From positions 1 to 36,505 of the forward strand of contig CATJOY010000014.1 of the NCBI GenBank assembly GCA_949741925.1: a stretch of 36,505 bases of DNA, read 5' to 3'. Shown piece after piece: positions 16,474 to 25,716 of this stretch (position 1 is its first letter; every line of letters starts with the position of its first letter). The stretch is from an uncultured Desulfovibrionaceae bacterium (GTDB taxonomy: Bacteria > Desulfobacterota > Desulfovibrionia > Desulfovibrionales > Desulfovibrionaceae). Position numbers and translations under genes: made by a program. The notes below the pieces were generated by a model. That model worked only from the letters and a program-made list of their open reading frames with translations. It made no database searches and was not told the origin of the DNA.

Positions 16474-17000
16474 GGATTCATACTGGAAAAAGGCAGACCA
16501 TCCACCCTTCCACAGCTCCCGGGGCCCGCTGCCCCTACAGTTCTTTTATCCTCCGGCCTGCTCCTGCAGAAAGCAGGAATGCCCGGAGTACGGCGGCAGG
16601 CAGATACCGTATATATACCCACTTCGTCCCCTATGCAAGGGATAGCCGCCATACGGCCCGGGGCGCTTTCGGAATAACCGCCTGCCTTAGGGCTGTTTTC
16701 CACTCCATTTCTGCTGCTACGTCGCCCTTTTTCCCGGGCTTCGTCAGCCGAAAAAAACGAACACTGAGGATGACGAACAGGCTCTCTTATGCTTTTTTCC
16801 TTCTCCTTGCAGAGGAAAGCATTCTATGAAGCCAAAGAAATGGAGGGAAAACAGCCTCTCCCTCCGGTAGGCAAACAGCAGCCGACTTCATGGAGGCCCG
16901 TCAAGCCGCTCGCCTGCCATCGGGCAACCGAGCGGCTCGGGGCCGGGCTCGCCTTCAGCGACCTCCCTTATAGGCCTCCACCCCACACCGCGTAACGCCC
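16474..17000. other. 527-base interval between clpB and corC, no gene seen
   Basis: No convincing ORF. It holds the corC-side promoter, a hairpin AGCCGCTCG/CGAGCGGCT (16904-16937) and a GGAGGG/CCCTCC stem (16842-16865) between it and the clpB end; one of these may help end the clpB transcript, but neither has a T run. Confidence 0.5.
16610..16638 (-). promoter_or_regulatory. Candidate promoter for the corC-lnt-prfB block
   Basis: TTGCAT (16638-16633) and TATATA (16615-16610) with a 17-base spacer on the minus strand, about 137 bases before the corC start. Confidence 0.5.
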
Positions 17001-19610
17001 CTACTGTGCTTTGTTGAAGCGCAATCCGTGATCATCAACATCAATGATAACGGTACTGTTCTCCTCAATGCTCCCGCCGATGATTTCCCGCGCCAGCGGC
17101 GTTTCCACATAACGCTGGATGTAACGGCGCAAAGGCCTGGCCCCGTAAACAGGGTCATACGCTTCCTCGGCAATGAACGCCGCCGCCTCGTCAGTTAGGT
17201 TCAAAATAATTTTGCGTTCGATAAGCCGCCCTTGCAGGCTCTGCATCAGCAAGCGCACAATAGCCTTGATCTGCTCTTTGCCCAGAGGATGGAAAAGCAC
17301 GGTCTCATCAACGCGGTTCAGAAATTCCGGCCTGAAATAGCCACGCAGTTCGTTTAAAACCTCCTCGCGGACACCGGACCTAAACTCTCCCGATTCGTCG
17401 ATGCCGTCCAGCAAATGAGCCGAACCAATGTTAGAGGTCATAATAATGATGGCATTCCGAAAATCTACGGTCCGCCCCTGGCTATCCGTCAATCTACCGT
17501 CATCCAGAATTTGCAGGAAGCTGTTGAAAACATCCGGATGGGCCTTTTCGATTTCATCCAGCAAAATAACGCTATACGGCTTTCTGCGCACGGCTTCGGT
17601 CAATTGGCCGCCCTCCTCGTGGCCTACATAGCCCGGAGGCGCTCCGATCAGCCGGGAGACAGCGTGCTTTTCCATGTACTCGCTCATATCCAGCCTGACC
17701 ATATTATCCTCGCTGTCAAAGAGAATTTCGGCCAACGCTTTACATAGCTCAGTCTTCCCCACCCCTGTAGGACCGAGAAACAAGAAAGACCCCAAAGGCC
17801 GCCGGGCGTCCGAAAGACCGGCCCGCGAGCGTAATACGGCTTCGGAAACAGCATTGACGGCTTCCTCCTGCCCAACCACGCGTTTATGCAGTTCTTCCGG
17901 AAGGCGGAGCAGCTTTTCGCGCTCGCTTTCCATGAGCCGGGAGACCGGAATACCCGTCCAGCGGGCCACAATTTCCGCCACATCGTCCGCCCCGACCTCT
18001 TCCTTGAGCAACCGTCCTCCTTCTTTAGAACCGCCGGTTTGAGCGAGAGCAGCTTCCAACTGTTTTTCCAGCGTGGGCAGGGTGGAATACTGCAACTCGG
18101 CTACCTTGTTGAGGTCATAAGAGCGCTGGGCCTCTTCTATCAGCCGCTTGGTTCGCTCGATTTCTTCCTTAAGCCCCCTGGTGGAGTTGATGACTTCCTT
18201 CTCCCCTTCCCAGCGCGCCAGGAGATCCGCCTGCCTGGTTCGCAGGTCGGCTAGTTCGTTCTCAAGCTTGCCCAGCCGTTCTTTAGAGGGGGCATCGCTT
18301 TCCTTGCGCAGGGCTTCTCGCTCGATTTCCAGTTGCATGACCTTACGGTTGATTGCATCCAACTCCGTGGGCAGGGAGTCAATTTCGGTACGGATCATAG
18401 CCGCGGCTTCGTCGATAAGGTCAATGGCTTTATCCGGAAGCTGGCGGTCGCTGATGTAACGGCTGGAGAGATTCACCGCCTCTACGATGGCCGCATCCGC
18501 AATACGCACGCCGTGGTGCACCTCAAAGCGTTCCTTGAGCCCGCGCAGGATGGATATGGCATCCTCCGTATCCGGCTCGGCAACTAACAAGGTTTGGAAC
18601 CGCCGTTCCAAAGCCGGATCTTTTTCAATATATTTGCGGTATTCATCCAGGGTGGTCGCGCCGATGCAATGCAGCACGCCCCGGGCCAACATGGGCTTCA
18701 AAATATTGCCGGCATCCATAGCGCCATCGGTGCGGCCCGCTCCGACTATGGTATGCAACTCGTCAATGAACAGCAAAATGCCGCCATTGGCGGCCTCAAC
18801 TTCCTTAAGCACCGCCTTAAGACGCTCTTCAAACTCGCCCCTGTACTTCGCTCCGGCGATCAAAGCGCCCATATCCAGAGAAAAAAGCTTTTTATCCCGC
18901 AGGTTTTCCGGAACATCTCCCTTGAGAATCCGATGGGCTAACCCTTCTACAATGGCGGTCTTTCCCACGCCCGCCTCGCCGACCAGCACCGGGTTGTTTT
19001 TGGTGCGGCGGGAAAGGATACGGATACAGCGCCGTATTTCGGCATCCCTCCCGATAACGGGATCAAGCCGACCGGCCCGGGCTTCCTCAACCAAATCCCG
19101 GCCGTAGCGGATCAATGCATCGTAAGTATCTTCGGGGTTCTGGGAATTGACCCGTTGGGAGCCGCGTACTTCGCTCATGGCCTTGAGCACGCTCTCACGG
19201 GTTAGACCGAAACGGCTGTTAATCCTGCCGATATCTGTGGAAAGAGGCTCCCCGGCGATCTCGGAAAGGATATGCTCCACGCTGACGTAATCATCCTTCA
19301 TGCGCCCGGCCATATCGTGGGCCCGAATGAGCGCCTGGTGCAAACGGTTGGTGGCGCCGAGGCTGGAAGCATCCGCGCCTGGCCCGCTGACTGAAGGCCT
19401 TTTTTTAAGACTCTCCTCAATGGCCACGGTATAGGCTTTCGGTTCTATCCCGGCCCGTTCAAGCAGCCGGGGAACAAGCCCGTCTTCCTGATTCGCCAGG
19501 GCATAGGCAAGATGTTCCAGATCCACTTGCTGGTGCCCGTAACGAACGGCAACAGCCTGAGCATCGGCTACAGCCTGTTGTGATTTTTCTGTAAATTTTC
19601 TCAGATCCAT
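17001..19610 (-). CDS. clpB: ATP-dependent disaggregase ClpB
   Basis: The 869-residue chaperone has the Clp N domain (1-145), a first AAA+ module (Walker A GEAGVGKT, Walker [11 protein letters not shown]), a coiled-coil middle domain (about 400-530, rich in Glu, Lys and Arg) and a second AAA+ module (Walker A GPTGVGKT near 605, Walker [15 protein letters not shown]). The middle domain separates ClpB from ClpA/ClpC; with DnaK it pulls protein out of aggregates in the cytoplasm. AAGGA lies eight bases before ATG 19610. Only 18 bases separate it from the CbpA/DnaJ-like gene upstream, so they form a heat-shock operon. Confidence 0.97.
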   Translation of the reverse strand: MDLRKFTEKSQQAVADAQAVAVRYGHQQVDLEHLAYALANQEDGLVPRLLERAGIEPKAYTVAIEESLKKRPSVSGPGADASSLGATNRLHQALIRAHDMAGRMKDDYVSVEHILSEIAGEPLSTDIGRINSRFGLTRESVLKAMSEVRGSQRVNSQNPEDTYDALIRYGRDLVEEARAGRLDPVIGRDAEIRRCIRILSRRTKNNPVLVGEAGVGKTAIVEGLAHRILKGDVPENLRDKKLFSLDMGALIAGAKYRGEFEERLKAVLKEVEAANGGILLFIDELHTIVGAGRTDGAMDAGNILKPMLARGVLHCIGATTLDEYRKYIEKDPALERRFQTLLVAEPDTEDAISILRGLKERFEVHHGVRIADAAIVEAVNLSSRYISDRQLPDKAIDLIDEAAAMIRTEIDSLPTELDAINRKVMQLEIEREALRKESDAPSKERLGKLENELADLRTRQADLLARWEGEKEVINSTRGLKEEIERTKRLIEEAQRSYDLNKVAELQYSTLPTLEKQLEAALAQTGGSKEGGRLLKEEVGADDVAEIVARWTGIPVSRLMESEREKLLRLPEELHKRVVGQEEAVNAVSEAVLRSRAGLSDARRPLGSFLFLGPTGVGKTELCKALAEILFDSEDNMVRLDMSEYMEKHAVSRLIGAPPGYVGHEEGGQLTEAVRRKPYSVILLDEIEKAHPDVFNSFLQILDDGRLTDSQGRTVDFRNAIIIMTSNIGSAHLLDGIDESGEFRSGVREEVLNELRGYFRPEFLNRVDETVLFHPLGKEQIKAIVRLLMQSLQGRLIERKIILNLTDEAAAFIAEEAYDPVYGARPLRRYIQRYVETPLAREIIGGSIEENSTVIIDVDDHGLRFNKAQ

Positions 19611-19628
19611 AACTGAGTCCTTTTCCCT

Positions 19629-20558
19629 TTATGAACGTGCTGAAAAGGTCGATATATCGCGGAGCTTCAGCCAGAGCTCCTTTTCTTCGGGCGTCAGGGT
19701 TTCAGGCACCTTGATCGAAACGCGGACAAACTGGTCGCCACGCGCTTCGCCCGAGCCGAGGCCCTTGCCCCGCAAACGAAATTTCTTGCGTCCGCCGCTC
19801 CCCGGGGGAACAGCCAAATCCACATCGCCATCCAGAGTGGGCACCCGCACCTTGGTTCCGAGCACAGCCTCCCAGGGAGCCAGCGGCAGTTCGTAGATAA
19901 CGTCATTTTCATCCAGGGCAAACAGGGGATGCGGGGCTAAAACGACTTGCAGATAGAGATCCCCCGGTTGGGCCCCCTGGCCCGCTCCAGGCTCTCCCTG
20001 GCCGCTCAGGCGGATTTTGGCTCCATTTTTAACCCCGGCCGGTATTTTTACTTCCAGGGTCCTCTGAATACCGCCGGCCCCCTGGAGTGAAACCGTCTTT
20101 TTTCCTCCCCTGAAGGCCTCTTCAAGGCTCAAAACCAGCTGGGCTTCAATATTCTGCCCTTTGCGTGGCCTTCGCGGAAATGAGCCAAAGGGATCGGCCC
20201 CATACCCGCCTCGAGTACCCCCTCCGAACAGGCTTTCAAAAAAATCGCTGAAGGCCGCGGCATCGCCGCCTCCGCCAAAGGAAAACCGCGTTCCCTCGAA
20301 ACCCGGCGGTTGCTGAAACTGCTGTCCATGCTGCCAGTTGGGGCCCAACTGATCGTACAGGCGGCGTTTTTCCTCGTCTTTCAAGACCTCATAGGCTTCA
20401 TTGATATCTTTGAACTTTTCTTCAGCGCTTTTATCCCCCGCATTCAGGTCCGGGTGGTACTTACGGGCCAGCTTCTTGTACGCCTTGCTGATTTCCTCTT
20501 TACCCGCTCCGCGTTCCACGCCGAGAAGTTTGTAATAGTCCTTGTATTCAACAGCCAT
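19629..20558 (-). CDS. cbpA: CbpA-type J-domain co-chaperone
   Basis: The 309-residue protein starts with a J domain (1-72; HPD at 35-37, which stimulates DnaK), followed by a Gly/Phe-rich linker ([14 protein letters not shown]...) and the C-terminal substrate-binding region. It lacks the CXXCXGXG zinc repeats of true DnaJ, so it is of the CbpA type. It delivers clients to DnaK and works with ClpB, encoded right behind it. Upstream (20559-20778) is a divergent interval; a 10-base palindrome ATGTATACAT lies at 20700-20709. I found no clear heat-shock sigma box. Confidence 0.93.
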   Translation of the reverse strand: MAVEYKDYYKLLGVERGAGKEEISKAYKKLARKYHPDLNAGDKSAEEKFKDINEAYEVLKDEEKRRLYDQLGPNWQHGQQFQQPPGFEGTRFSFGGGGDAAAFSDFFESLFGGGTRGGYGADPFGSFPRRPRKGQNIEAQLVLSLEEAFRGGKKTVSLQGAGGIQRTLEVKIPAGVKNGAKIRLSGQGEPGAGQGAQPGDLYLQVVLAPHPLFALDENDVIYELPLAPWEAVLGTKVRVPTLDGDVDLAVPPGSGGRKKFRLRGKGLGSGEARGDQFVRVSIKVPETLTPEEKELWLKLRDISTFSARS

Positions 20559-20778
20559 CTCGTATAGCTCTCCTTAGAGGTCAAAGCATATGCCGCTTCC
20601 TGCGCCCGATGCTACAGGGCCGCATAGCGGGCAAAAAACGGACACGATATCTTCCCCAACCACCTGTTTGAGGGGTATAAGTGGGGGAAAAACCGTGCAA
20701 TGTATACATAGATTTTCTTATGCCACAGTCAAGACGCCGCCACGCTGATTCCTGCGAGGGGGCGGAATTGGAGAATAT

Positions 20779-21900
20779 ATGTCTTCCGCCACAAGCCTGC
20801 CTGTGTTGATGCACCATTACATAAGCCGCTATGAAAACCCTATCTCCGTATCACCGGAGCGTTTCGAGCGCCACTGTAAAGCCTTGGCAGAGGCCGGCTG
20901 GCGAGGCATCGGTCTTGAGGAGGCGGAAGCTTATTGCACGCGTTCCGAACCGTTACCCGCCAAAAGCTGCCTGATTACCTTTGATGACGGCTACCTGGAT
21001 AACTATATCTACGCCTGGCCCATTCTGGCCAAATACGGTCATAAAGGAAGTATTTTTGCCGTGACAGGCCGCACAGAGACGGCCACCAGAGAGCTGGAAG
21101 CCCGGGGCCAGGGGCCCCGCCCCACACTGACAGAAGTTTGGAACGGCAGCCTGGAAGCAGGAAACTTGCCGCCCGTTGATACCCCGGTTCTGACGAACGC
21201 TTTAGGATTTATGGAGCGCAAGGATCTTTTTTTCAGTTGGCCGGAAGCTCGGCTCATGGAGCACAGCGGAGTCGTTCAAGTTGCCTCGCACGGAGCCAGC
21301 CACCACAGCGTTTACAGCGCGCCGACCTACAACGGCTTTCATCTGCCCGGGAACCGAAAACGAACCTTTGACCGGGCCACGCCCTTTCTTTGGGGCATGC
21401 CTGTTTTTCCACAGCAACCGGGGCTGGCCGCGCGGGCCTTTCTCCCATCCGAAGAGCTGATTGCCTGTATTCTCGATCTGGTGCCTCAAGATGATCAGGA
21501 AGCAATGCAGTTCGCTGCCGATGAAAAAAATATGGCCGAATTGGGCCGCCGGGTGGCCGCGTTGGGCAGTCTCGGCGCCTTTGAAAGCGACCAGGCTATG
21601 CAGGAGCGTATGCTCTCAGATCTCTCTACCGCTCAAGACAGCCTGGAAAGGGAACTCGGCCGCCCGGCTCGAACCCTGTGTTGGCCATGGGGGGCATATA
21701 ACGAACTCTCCCTGAGTCTGGCCCGGGATCTGGGCTTTACCACCTTTATTACCACGGAATCCGGAGCCAATCCTCCCGGTTCGCCTTTGGCTGTCAAACG
21801 TTTCAAGGTCAAATCCAAAGGAGAATTCTGGCTGCTCAGCCGGCTGTGGATATATTCCCATCCGGTTCTTGGAATGCTGTACGCAAAATGCCGCCTATAA
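20779..21900 (+). CDS. Polysaccharide deacetylase (NodB family)
   Basis: The start has GGAG at good spacing. The 373-residue protein has the NodB metal site: LITFDDGYLDN (Asp69/70 area) and the HxxxH-like SHGASHHSV further on. These zinc enzymes remove acetyl groups from surface or cell-wall polysaccharides. The protein lacks an obvious signal peptide, unlike most secreted members, so it may act on a cytoplasmic or membrane-linked precursor. A long insert (about 125-230) separates the two motif regions. The gene stands alone, divergent from the cbpA-clpB unit. Confidence 0.88.
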   Translation: MSSATSLPVLMHHYISRYENPISVSPERFERHCKALAEAGWRGIGLEEAEAYCTRSEPLPAKSCLITFDDGYLDNYIYAWPILAKYGHKGSIFAVTGRTETATRELEARGQGPRPTLTEVWNGSLEAGNLPPVDTPVLTNALGFMERKDLFFSWPEARLMEHSGVVQVASHGASHHSVYSAPTYNGFHLPGNRKRTFDRATPFLWGMPVFPQQPGLAARAFLPSEELIACILDLVPQDDQEAMQFAADEKNMAELGRRVAALGSLGAFESDQAMQERMLSDLSTAQDSLERELGRPARTLCWPWGAYNELSLSLARDLGFTTFITTESGANPPGSPLAVKRFKVKSKGEFWLLSRLWIYSHPVLGMLYAKCRL

Positions 21901-22081
21901 AGGAAGCGCGTTGGGGATACCCCCGCAGACCTCGCAGCCAAGCACGGTTTTTCCGGGGGGAGAGACTGGTTCCCGCTGGAACGGGGAGTTGATACAGCGG
22001 CAGCTTTTACGGGACGCAGTACGATCGTAAAAAATTTTCCGGAGAGGTTCCGGCGCGCAACGCTTTGCAAGGCGAGAGCGG

Positions 22082-22723
22082 CTACTCAAGGTAGTGGGCC
22101 GAAAAACCGGCTTGGTTTAATACCTCCAGCGAGATGACGCCCTGGCGCAAAATACGGATATCCCCTTGCCCGTCCTTGCCCGGAACAATATCCACGATGG
22201 TGGAGGGCTCGCCCCCGGCGGGCGCGGGCTGCGCCTCGAAAACCCCACTGACTAGCGGAGCTAGTTCGGGATCGAGCGCGTCAACCCGGGTCACCGGCGG
22301 CGTCCCGCTGATATTGGCACTGGATGACGTCAGAACCAGCCCGGATTCCCGGCATAACGAAGCAGCGCCGGGGTGCGAGGAAAGACGAACCGCTATGCGG
22401 CGGGTACCAGCGGTTAGGAGATCCGGCACATCTTTGCGGGCAGGAAAAATGATTGACAAAGGGCCGGGCCAGAAGCAATCCATCAACCTTTCCGCGGCGG
22501 GGAAAACCTGAGAGACAATGCTGTTCAACTGGCCTCGCTCGCCGATGATGACCGGCAAAGGCAATCCGTACGGCCGTTTCTTGGCGGCATACACCGTTCC
22601 CACGGCGTCCGGGGACATGGCGTCGCAGCCCAGACCATAAAAGGTCTCGGTGGGATAGACCAAGATTCCCCCCGTGCGCAGCGCCGCCACAGCGTCGGCC
22701 AGGCTCAACAATGAAAACGGCAT
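22082..22723 (-). CDS. tsaC: Threonylcarbamoyl-AMP synthase (Sua5/YrdC family)
   Basis: The start at 22723 is clear (AAGGAG seven bases upstream); the longer upstream frame is not supported. The 213-residue protein has TETFYGLGCDA, the KKRPYGLPLPVII segment and VLTSSSANISG, the signature of TsaC/YrdC. It makes threonylcarbamoyl-AMP for the universal t6A tRNA modification, from Thr, bicarbonate and ATP. It diverges from rlmH across a 69-base gap. Confidence 0.93.
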   Translation of the reverse strand: MPFSLLSLADAVAALRTGGILVYPTETFYGLGCDAMSPDAVGTVYAAKKRPYGLPLPVIIGERGQLNSIVSQVFPAAERLMDCFWPGPLSIIFPARKDVPDLLTAGTRRIAVRLSSHPGAASLCRESGLVLTSSSANISGTPPVTRVDALDPELAPLVSGVFEAQPAPAGGEPSTIVDIVPGKDGQGDIRILRQGVISLEVLNQAGFSAHYLE

Positions 22724-22792
22724 GGTCAGCTCCTTTGGAGTTGTCCGGCAAAAGACAACGGAATACGTATCCGAAAGGCCCCTTACAAGCCC

Positions 22793-23257
22793 GTGAAGCA
22801 GCTTCGAATTATCGCCGTCGGCCGCTTGCGCATCGCCCATTGGCGCGACGCGGCCGCAGAATATACCAAACGACTCGGCCATATGTACCGCCTGGAAGAA
22901 ACCATAGTCAAGGATGGCGATGCCTCCCTGCCGTTCCGGGAGCGCGCTGCCCTGGAAAGCAGCCGTATCCTCGAGGTCCTGCGCCCCCAAGAGACGCCCG
23001 TTCTGCTGGATGAACAGGGAAAAAGCATGAGCTCCCGCGACTTTGCGGCCTTTATCCAGGATATATTCGAGCATTCCCGCGGACTCTGTTTCATCATCGG
23101 CGGGGCTTACGGCGTATCGGACGAGGTAAAAAAAAAGGCCTTCAGAACTATCAGTCTGAGCCCCATGACCTTTCCCCACGAACTGGCGCGTGTACTGCTC
23201 CTAGAACAACTTTACAGAGCAGAAAGCATATTGCGCGGTTCCCCGTACCATCATTAA
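22793..23257 (+). CDS. rlmH: 23S rRNA m3Psi1915 methyltransferase RlmH
   Basis: The 154-residue SPOUT methyltransferase is full length. It has the N-terminal RIIAVGRLRI, an LLDEQGKSMSS stretch and the knotted SAM site with FIIGGAYGVSDEVKKKA and LSPMTFPHELARVLLLEQLYRAESI. It methylates pseudouridine 1915 of the ribosomal RNA. The start is GTG 22793. Confidence 0.95.
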   Translation: MKQLRIIAVGRLRIAHWRDAAAEYTKRLGHMYRLEETIVKDGDASLPFRERAALESSRILEVLRPQETPVLLDEQGKSMSSRDFAAFIQDIFEHSRGLCFIIGGAYGVSDEVKKKAFRTISLSPMTFPHELARVLLLEQLYRAESILRGSPYHH

Positions 23258-23284
23258 GAAACCATGGAGTCCACGTAAAGCCCA

Positions 23285-23425
23285 ATGGGTTCCTCCGGCA
23301 AGAAAGATGAAAAGAAAGCAGGCAAGGCGTACCGGGAGCGATGGGCAAGTATTCCCCCGCCAGGGGCTTGCTCAGACATCCCCCTTAATTTACCCGCGGA
23401 GCCTCCGTTCAAGACAAAGAATTGA
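23285..23425 (+). CDS. Candidate small protein, 46 residues
   Basis: In the 284-base gap after rlmH an ATG opens a frame that starts MGSSGKKDEKKAGKAYRERW and ends LPAEPPFKTKN before TGA. The Lys-rich start and proline-rich middle look like a real small protein, but the ribosome site is weak and I recognise no family. A second frame (to 23567) also looks partly coding, so the area may hold a remnant. Confidence 0.35.
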   Translation: MGSSGKKDEKKAGKAYRERWASIPPPGACSDIPLNLPAEPPFKTKN

Positions 23426-23541
23426 CCCGGAAGCCGGTTTGTTTCATCATGGAGCCAGTCCACTACTTATTGACATGCCGCCTGGCCCGAAAGAAAACCT
23501 TGCGGCGATCATCCCCGAATGCAAGGTGGCCCGAGCTTCTT

Positions 23542-24378
23542 ATGACAGATACCGACAAGAATCCTGAAAATACGGCTGAGGCGGCCGCTCCTCACCCCCG
23601 GAATATCCGCGCCGAGGCCAGGCGCCGGGATTTCTGGATGAGCATCCTGGTGCTCATCTTGGTTATTGAATTCTTTATTTCCGTGGCCGCACTCTGCTAC
23701 GGCATCATCACCACCCCGCCGCGAGTTCCTGGCAAAGCATTCAGCTTAGCTTTCCCTTGGTTGGGCTGGTTTGCGGCCATGATCATCGCTCCTGCGTTGC
23801 TTGCGGGCCTGGCGCGCCTGCTGACGGATCAAGAAGAGGTAAACAGGCCGGCGGAAACAGCCCGCGAAAAGGAATGGTCCGGCCAGTTGCCGCCAAAAGC
23901 CCGGCGCATCTACCGGCTGATCAAGGGCGCGCCGTTGCTGGTGGTCTGCCTGGCGTTTGTCGCCCTCGGCGCCACAGTGCTGACCATTGACAGCGCCTTT
24001 GAGCTGATCCGGGGTGTAGCCTTGGCGCTTATCCCCTATGCGCCCTATTTTATCGGCGGAATAACTGTGCTGGCCGTAGCCGTGGCAACGCTGATGGCCT
24101 GGTTCCGCTACAAAAACAACAAACTGGCAGCGGAATATGCCTTTAAACACGAGGTTCTGGAAAAAACAGGCATAGTCCTCATGGATGACGAAAGGGCCCT
24201 CCTGCCCCAGGCAAACGGCCGTGCAGGGTACACGCTGATACGACTCCCCTCCTCCGACAGGAGCACGCCCTTGCCGGGAAGCCTGCCGGCACTCCCCTCC
24301 CAAGGTCTCGGAGACTCCGAAGTTGTCGATTCTGAAGTGATCACGGTCGAAAAAAATGATCCGTCGCCCACCACATGA
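23542..24378 (+). CDS. Hypothetical inner-membrane protein
   Basis: The 278-residue product from ATG 23542 has a polar N-terminus, four membrane segments (ILVLILVIEFFISVAALCYG, WFAAMIIAPALLAG, LLVVCLAFVALGATVL, FIGGITVLAVAVATLMAW) and a long C-terminal cytoplasmic tail rich in Leu, Pro and Ser. No family recognised. An earlier TTG start at 23422 is possible but its extra residues do not look conserved. It lies between rlmH and galE on the same strand. Confidence 0.75.
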   Translation: MTDTDKNPENTAEAAAPHPRNIRAEARRRDFWMSILVLILVIEFFISVAALCYGIITTPPRVPGKAFSLAFPWLGWFAAMIIAPALLAGLARLLTDQEEVNRPAETAREKEWSGQLPPKARRIYRLIKGAPLLVVCLAFVALGATVLTIDSAFELIRGVALALIPYAPYFIGGITVLAVAVATLMAWFRYKNNKLAAEYAFKHEVLEKTGIVLMDDERALLPQANGRAGYTLIRLPSSDRSTPLPGSLPALPSQGLGDSEVVDSEVITVEKNDPSPTT

Positions 24379-24438
24379 AGGGGGTACCGCCTGCCCCCTG
24401 CCTGGATACAGTTTCTGGTTGCCCTTTTCTTCCTTATC

Positions 24439-24467
24439 TTGTCGAAATTGTAACTTTTTTGTATAAT
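24439..24467 (+). promoter_or_regulatory. Promoter of galE
   Basis: TTGTCG (24439-24444) and a perfect TATAAT (24462-24467) with a 17-base spacer, leaving a leader of about 80 bases to the galE start. Confidence 0.7.
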
Positions 24468-24553
24468 CTCAGTTGGATAGCGATGGGCCAAACAGTATGC
24501 CCTCCGCGCCTGTACAGACGATTCGCAGCACACCATTAAACGGGACCGCCCAC

Positions 24554-25558
24554 ATGAAGATTCTCGTAACAGGCGGCGCGGGATACATCGGCAGCCAAAC
24601 CTGCAAAGCGTTGACGACAGCAGGCCATCAGGTATTTATCTACGATAATCTCTCCACAGGATCCCGCGCCTTAATAAAGTGGGGAGAATTTATCCAGGGA
24701 GATATTCTCGATGGAGAAAGACTGCGGGCCTGCCTGCGCGCCCACGAACCTGAGGGAATCATCCATTGTGCAGCCTTCTCACAAGTGGGGGAATCCCTCG
24801 GCGATCCTGGAGCATATATCCGGAATAATGTTGGAGGAACGCTGCATATTCTGGAAGCCATGCGGGATACGGGAGTACGCAATATCGTAGTTTCCAGCAC
24901 AGCGGCGGTCTACGGCATCCCTGACCATTGCCCCATAACCGAAGACATGCCCACGCACCCTATTACTCCTTATGGGGAAACAAAACTGTTTATAGAATGG
25001 ATGCTGGCGGATTTCGCACGGGCGTCCGGGTTTTCGTGGATGGCGCTTCGTTATTTCAATGCGGCAGGCGCTGATCCGGAAGGGGAATGCGGCGAATGCC
25101 ACACCCCGGAAACCCACCTTATTCCTCGGATGCTCATGGCGGTAACCGGCGAGCTGGAAGAATTTCGGATCATGGGGAACAACTACCCCACACCGGACGG
25201 CACATGTGTGCGGGATTATATCCACGTTGCCGATCTGGCTTCCGCGCATGTGCTCGCTATAGAACATCTTCGCAACGGGGAGCCTGGGCAGGGAGCCCCG
25301 CTCAATCTTGGCACGGGGATAGGCTTTTCCGTAAAACAAATTTTGGATGCTGTGCAACAGATCACGGAACGACAGATGTCCTATAGGATAGGAGAACGCC
25401 GACCGGGCGACCCGCCGGTGCTGGTGGCGGAAGGAAGCCGGGCGGAGGAAATTTTGGGCTGGAAGCCCTCTCGCTCACGCCTGCACACAATCATCGAAGA
25501 TGCCTGGAAGTGGCATATATCCGGGAGGCAGGCGGTTATCAAAGCAGCGTCACGCTAA
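24554..25558 (+). CDS. galE: UDP-glucose 4-epimerase
   Basis: The 334-residue protein is a short-chain dehydrogenase/epimerase: NAD site TGGAGYIGS near the N-terminus, catalytic YxxxK in PYGETKLFIEW, and TPDGTCVRDYIHVADLASAH. It interconverts UDP-glucose and UDP-galactose for surface polysaccharide. Start ATG 24554 has a weak ribosome site; ATG 24497 is a longer alternative. It is convergent with the STT3-like gene. Confidence 0.92.
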   Translation: MKILVTGGAGYIGSQTCKALTTAGHQVFIYDNLSTGSRALIKWGEFIQGDILDGERLRACLRAHEPEGIIHCAAFSQVGESLGDPGAYIRNNVGGTLHILEAMRDTGVRNIVVSSTAAVYGIPDHCPITEDMPTHPITPYGETKLFIEWMLADFARASGFSWMALRYFNAAGADPEGECGECHTPETHLIPRMLMAVTGELEEFRIMGNNYPTPDGTCVRDYIHVADLASAHVLAIEHLRNGEPGQGAPLNLGTGIGFSVKQILDAVQQITERQMSYRIGERRPGDPPVLVAEGSRAEEILGWKPSRSRLHTIIEDAWKWHISGRQAVIKAASR

Positions 25559-25680
25559 AACTGCTTCAAAAAGCATTGGCAAACCATGCGGAAAGAAAGC
25601 GCGGCGTTCTGGCCTCATGGTCCTTTTTCGAGCGCACGTTGCCAACAGCGCTTGTATTCTCTTGCAGGAAGGGAGAACTC

Positions 25681-25715
25681 CGGGAGAACAGAGGGTAGAG
25701 ATTGCCCTCCCGGGG
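25681..25715. terminator. Possible bidirectional terminator between galE and the STT3-like gene
   Basis: CCGGGAG (25681 region) pairs with CTCCCGG next to the STT3-like stop; an inner GAGGG/CCCTC pairing competes. There is no clear T run either way. Confidence 0.35.
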
Positions 25716-25716
25716 C

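Noticed and set aside
20559..20778. Heat-shock sigma32-type promoter in front of cbpA-clpB
   Set aside because: CCCCCACTTAT resembles a -10 box but no CTTGAA-like -35 is at the right distance.
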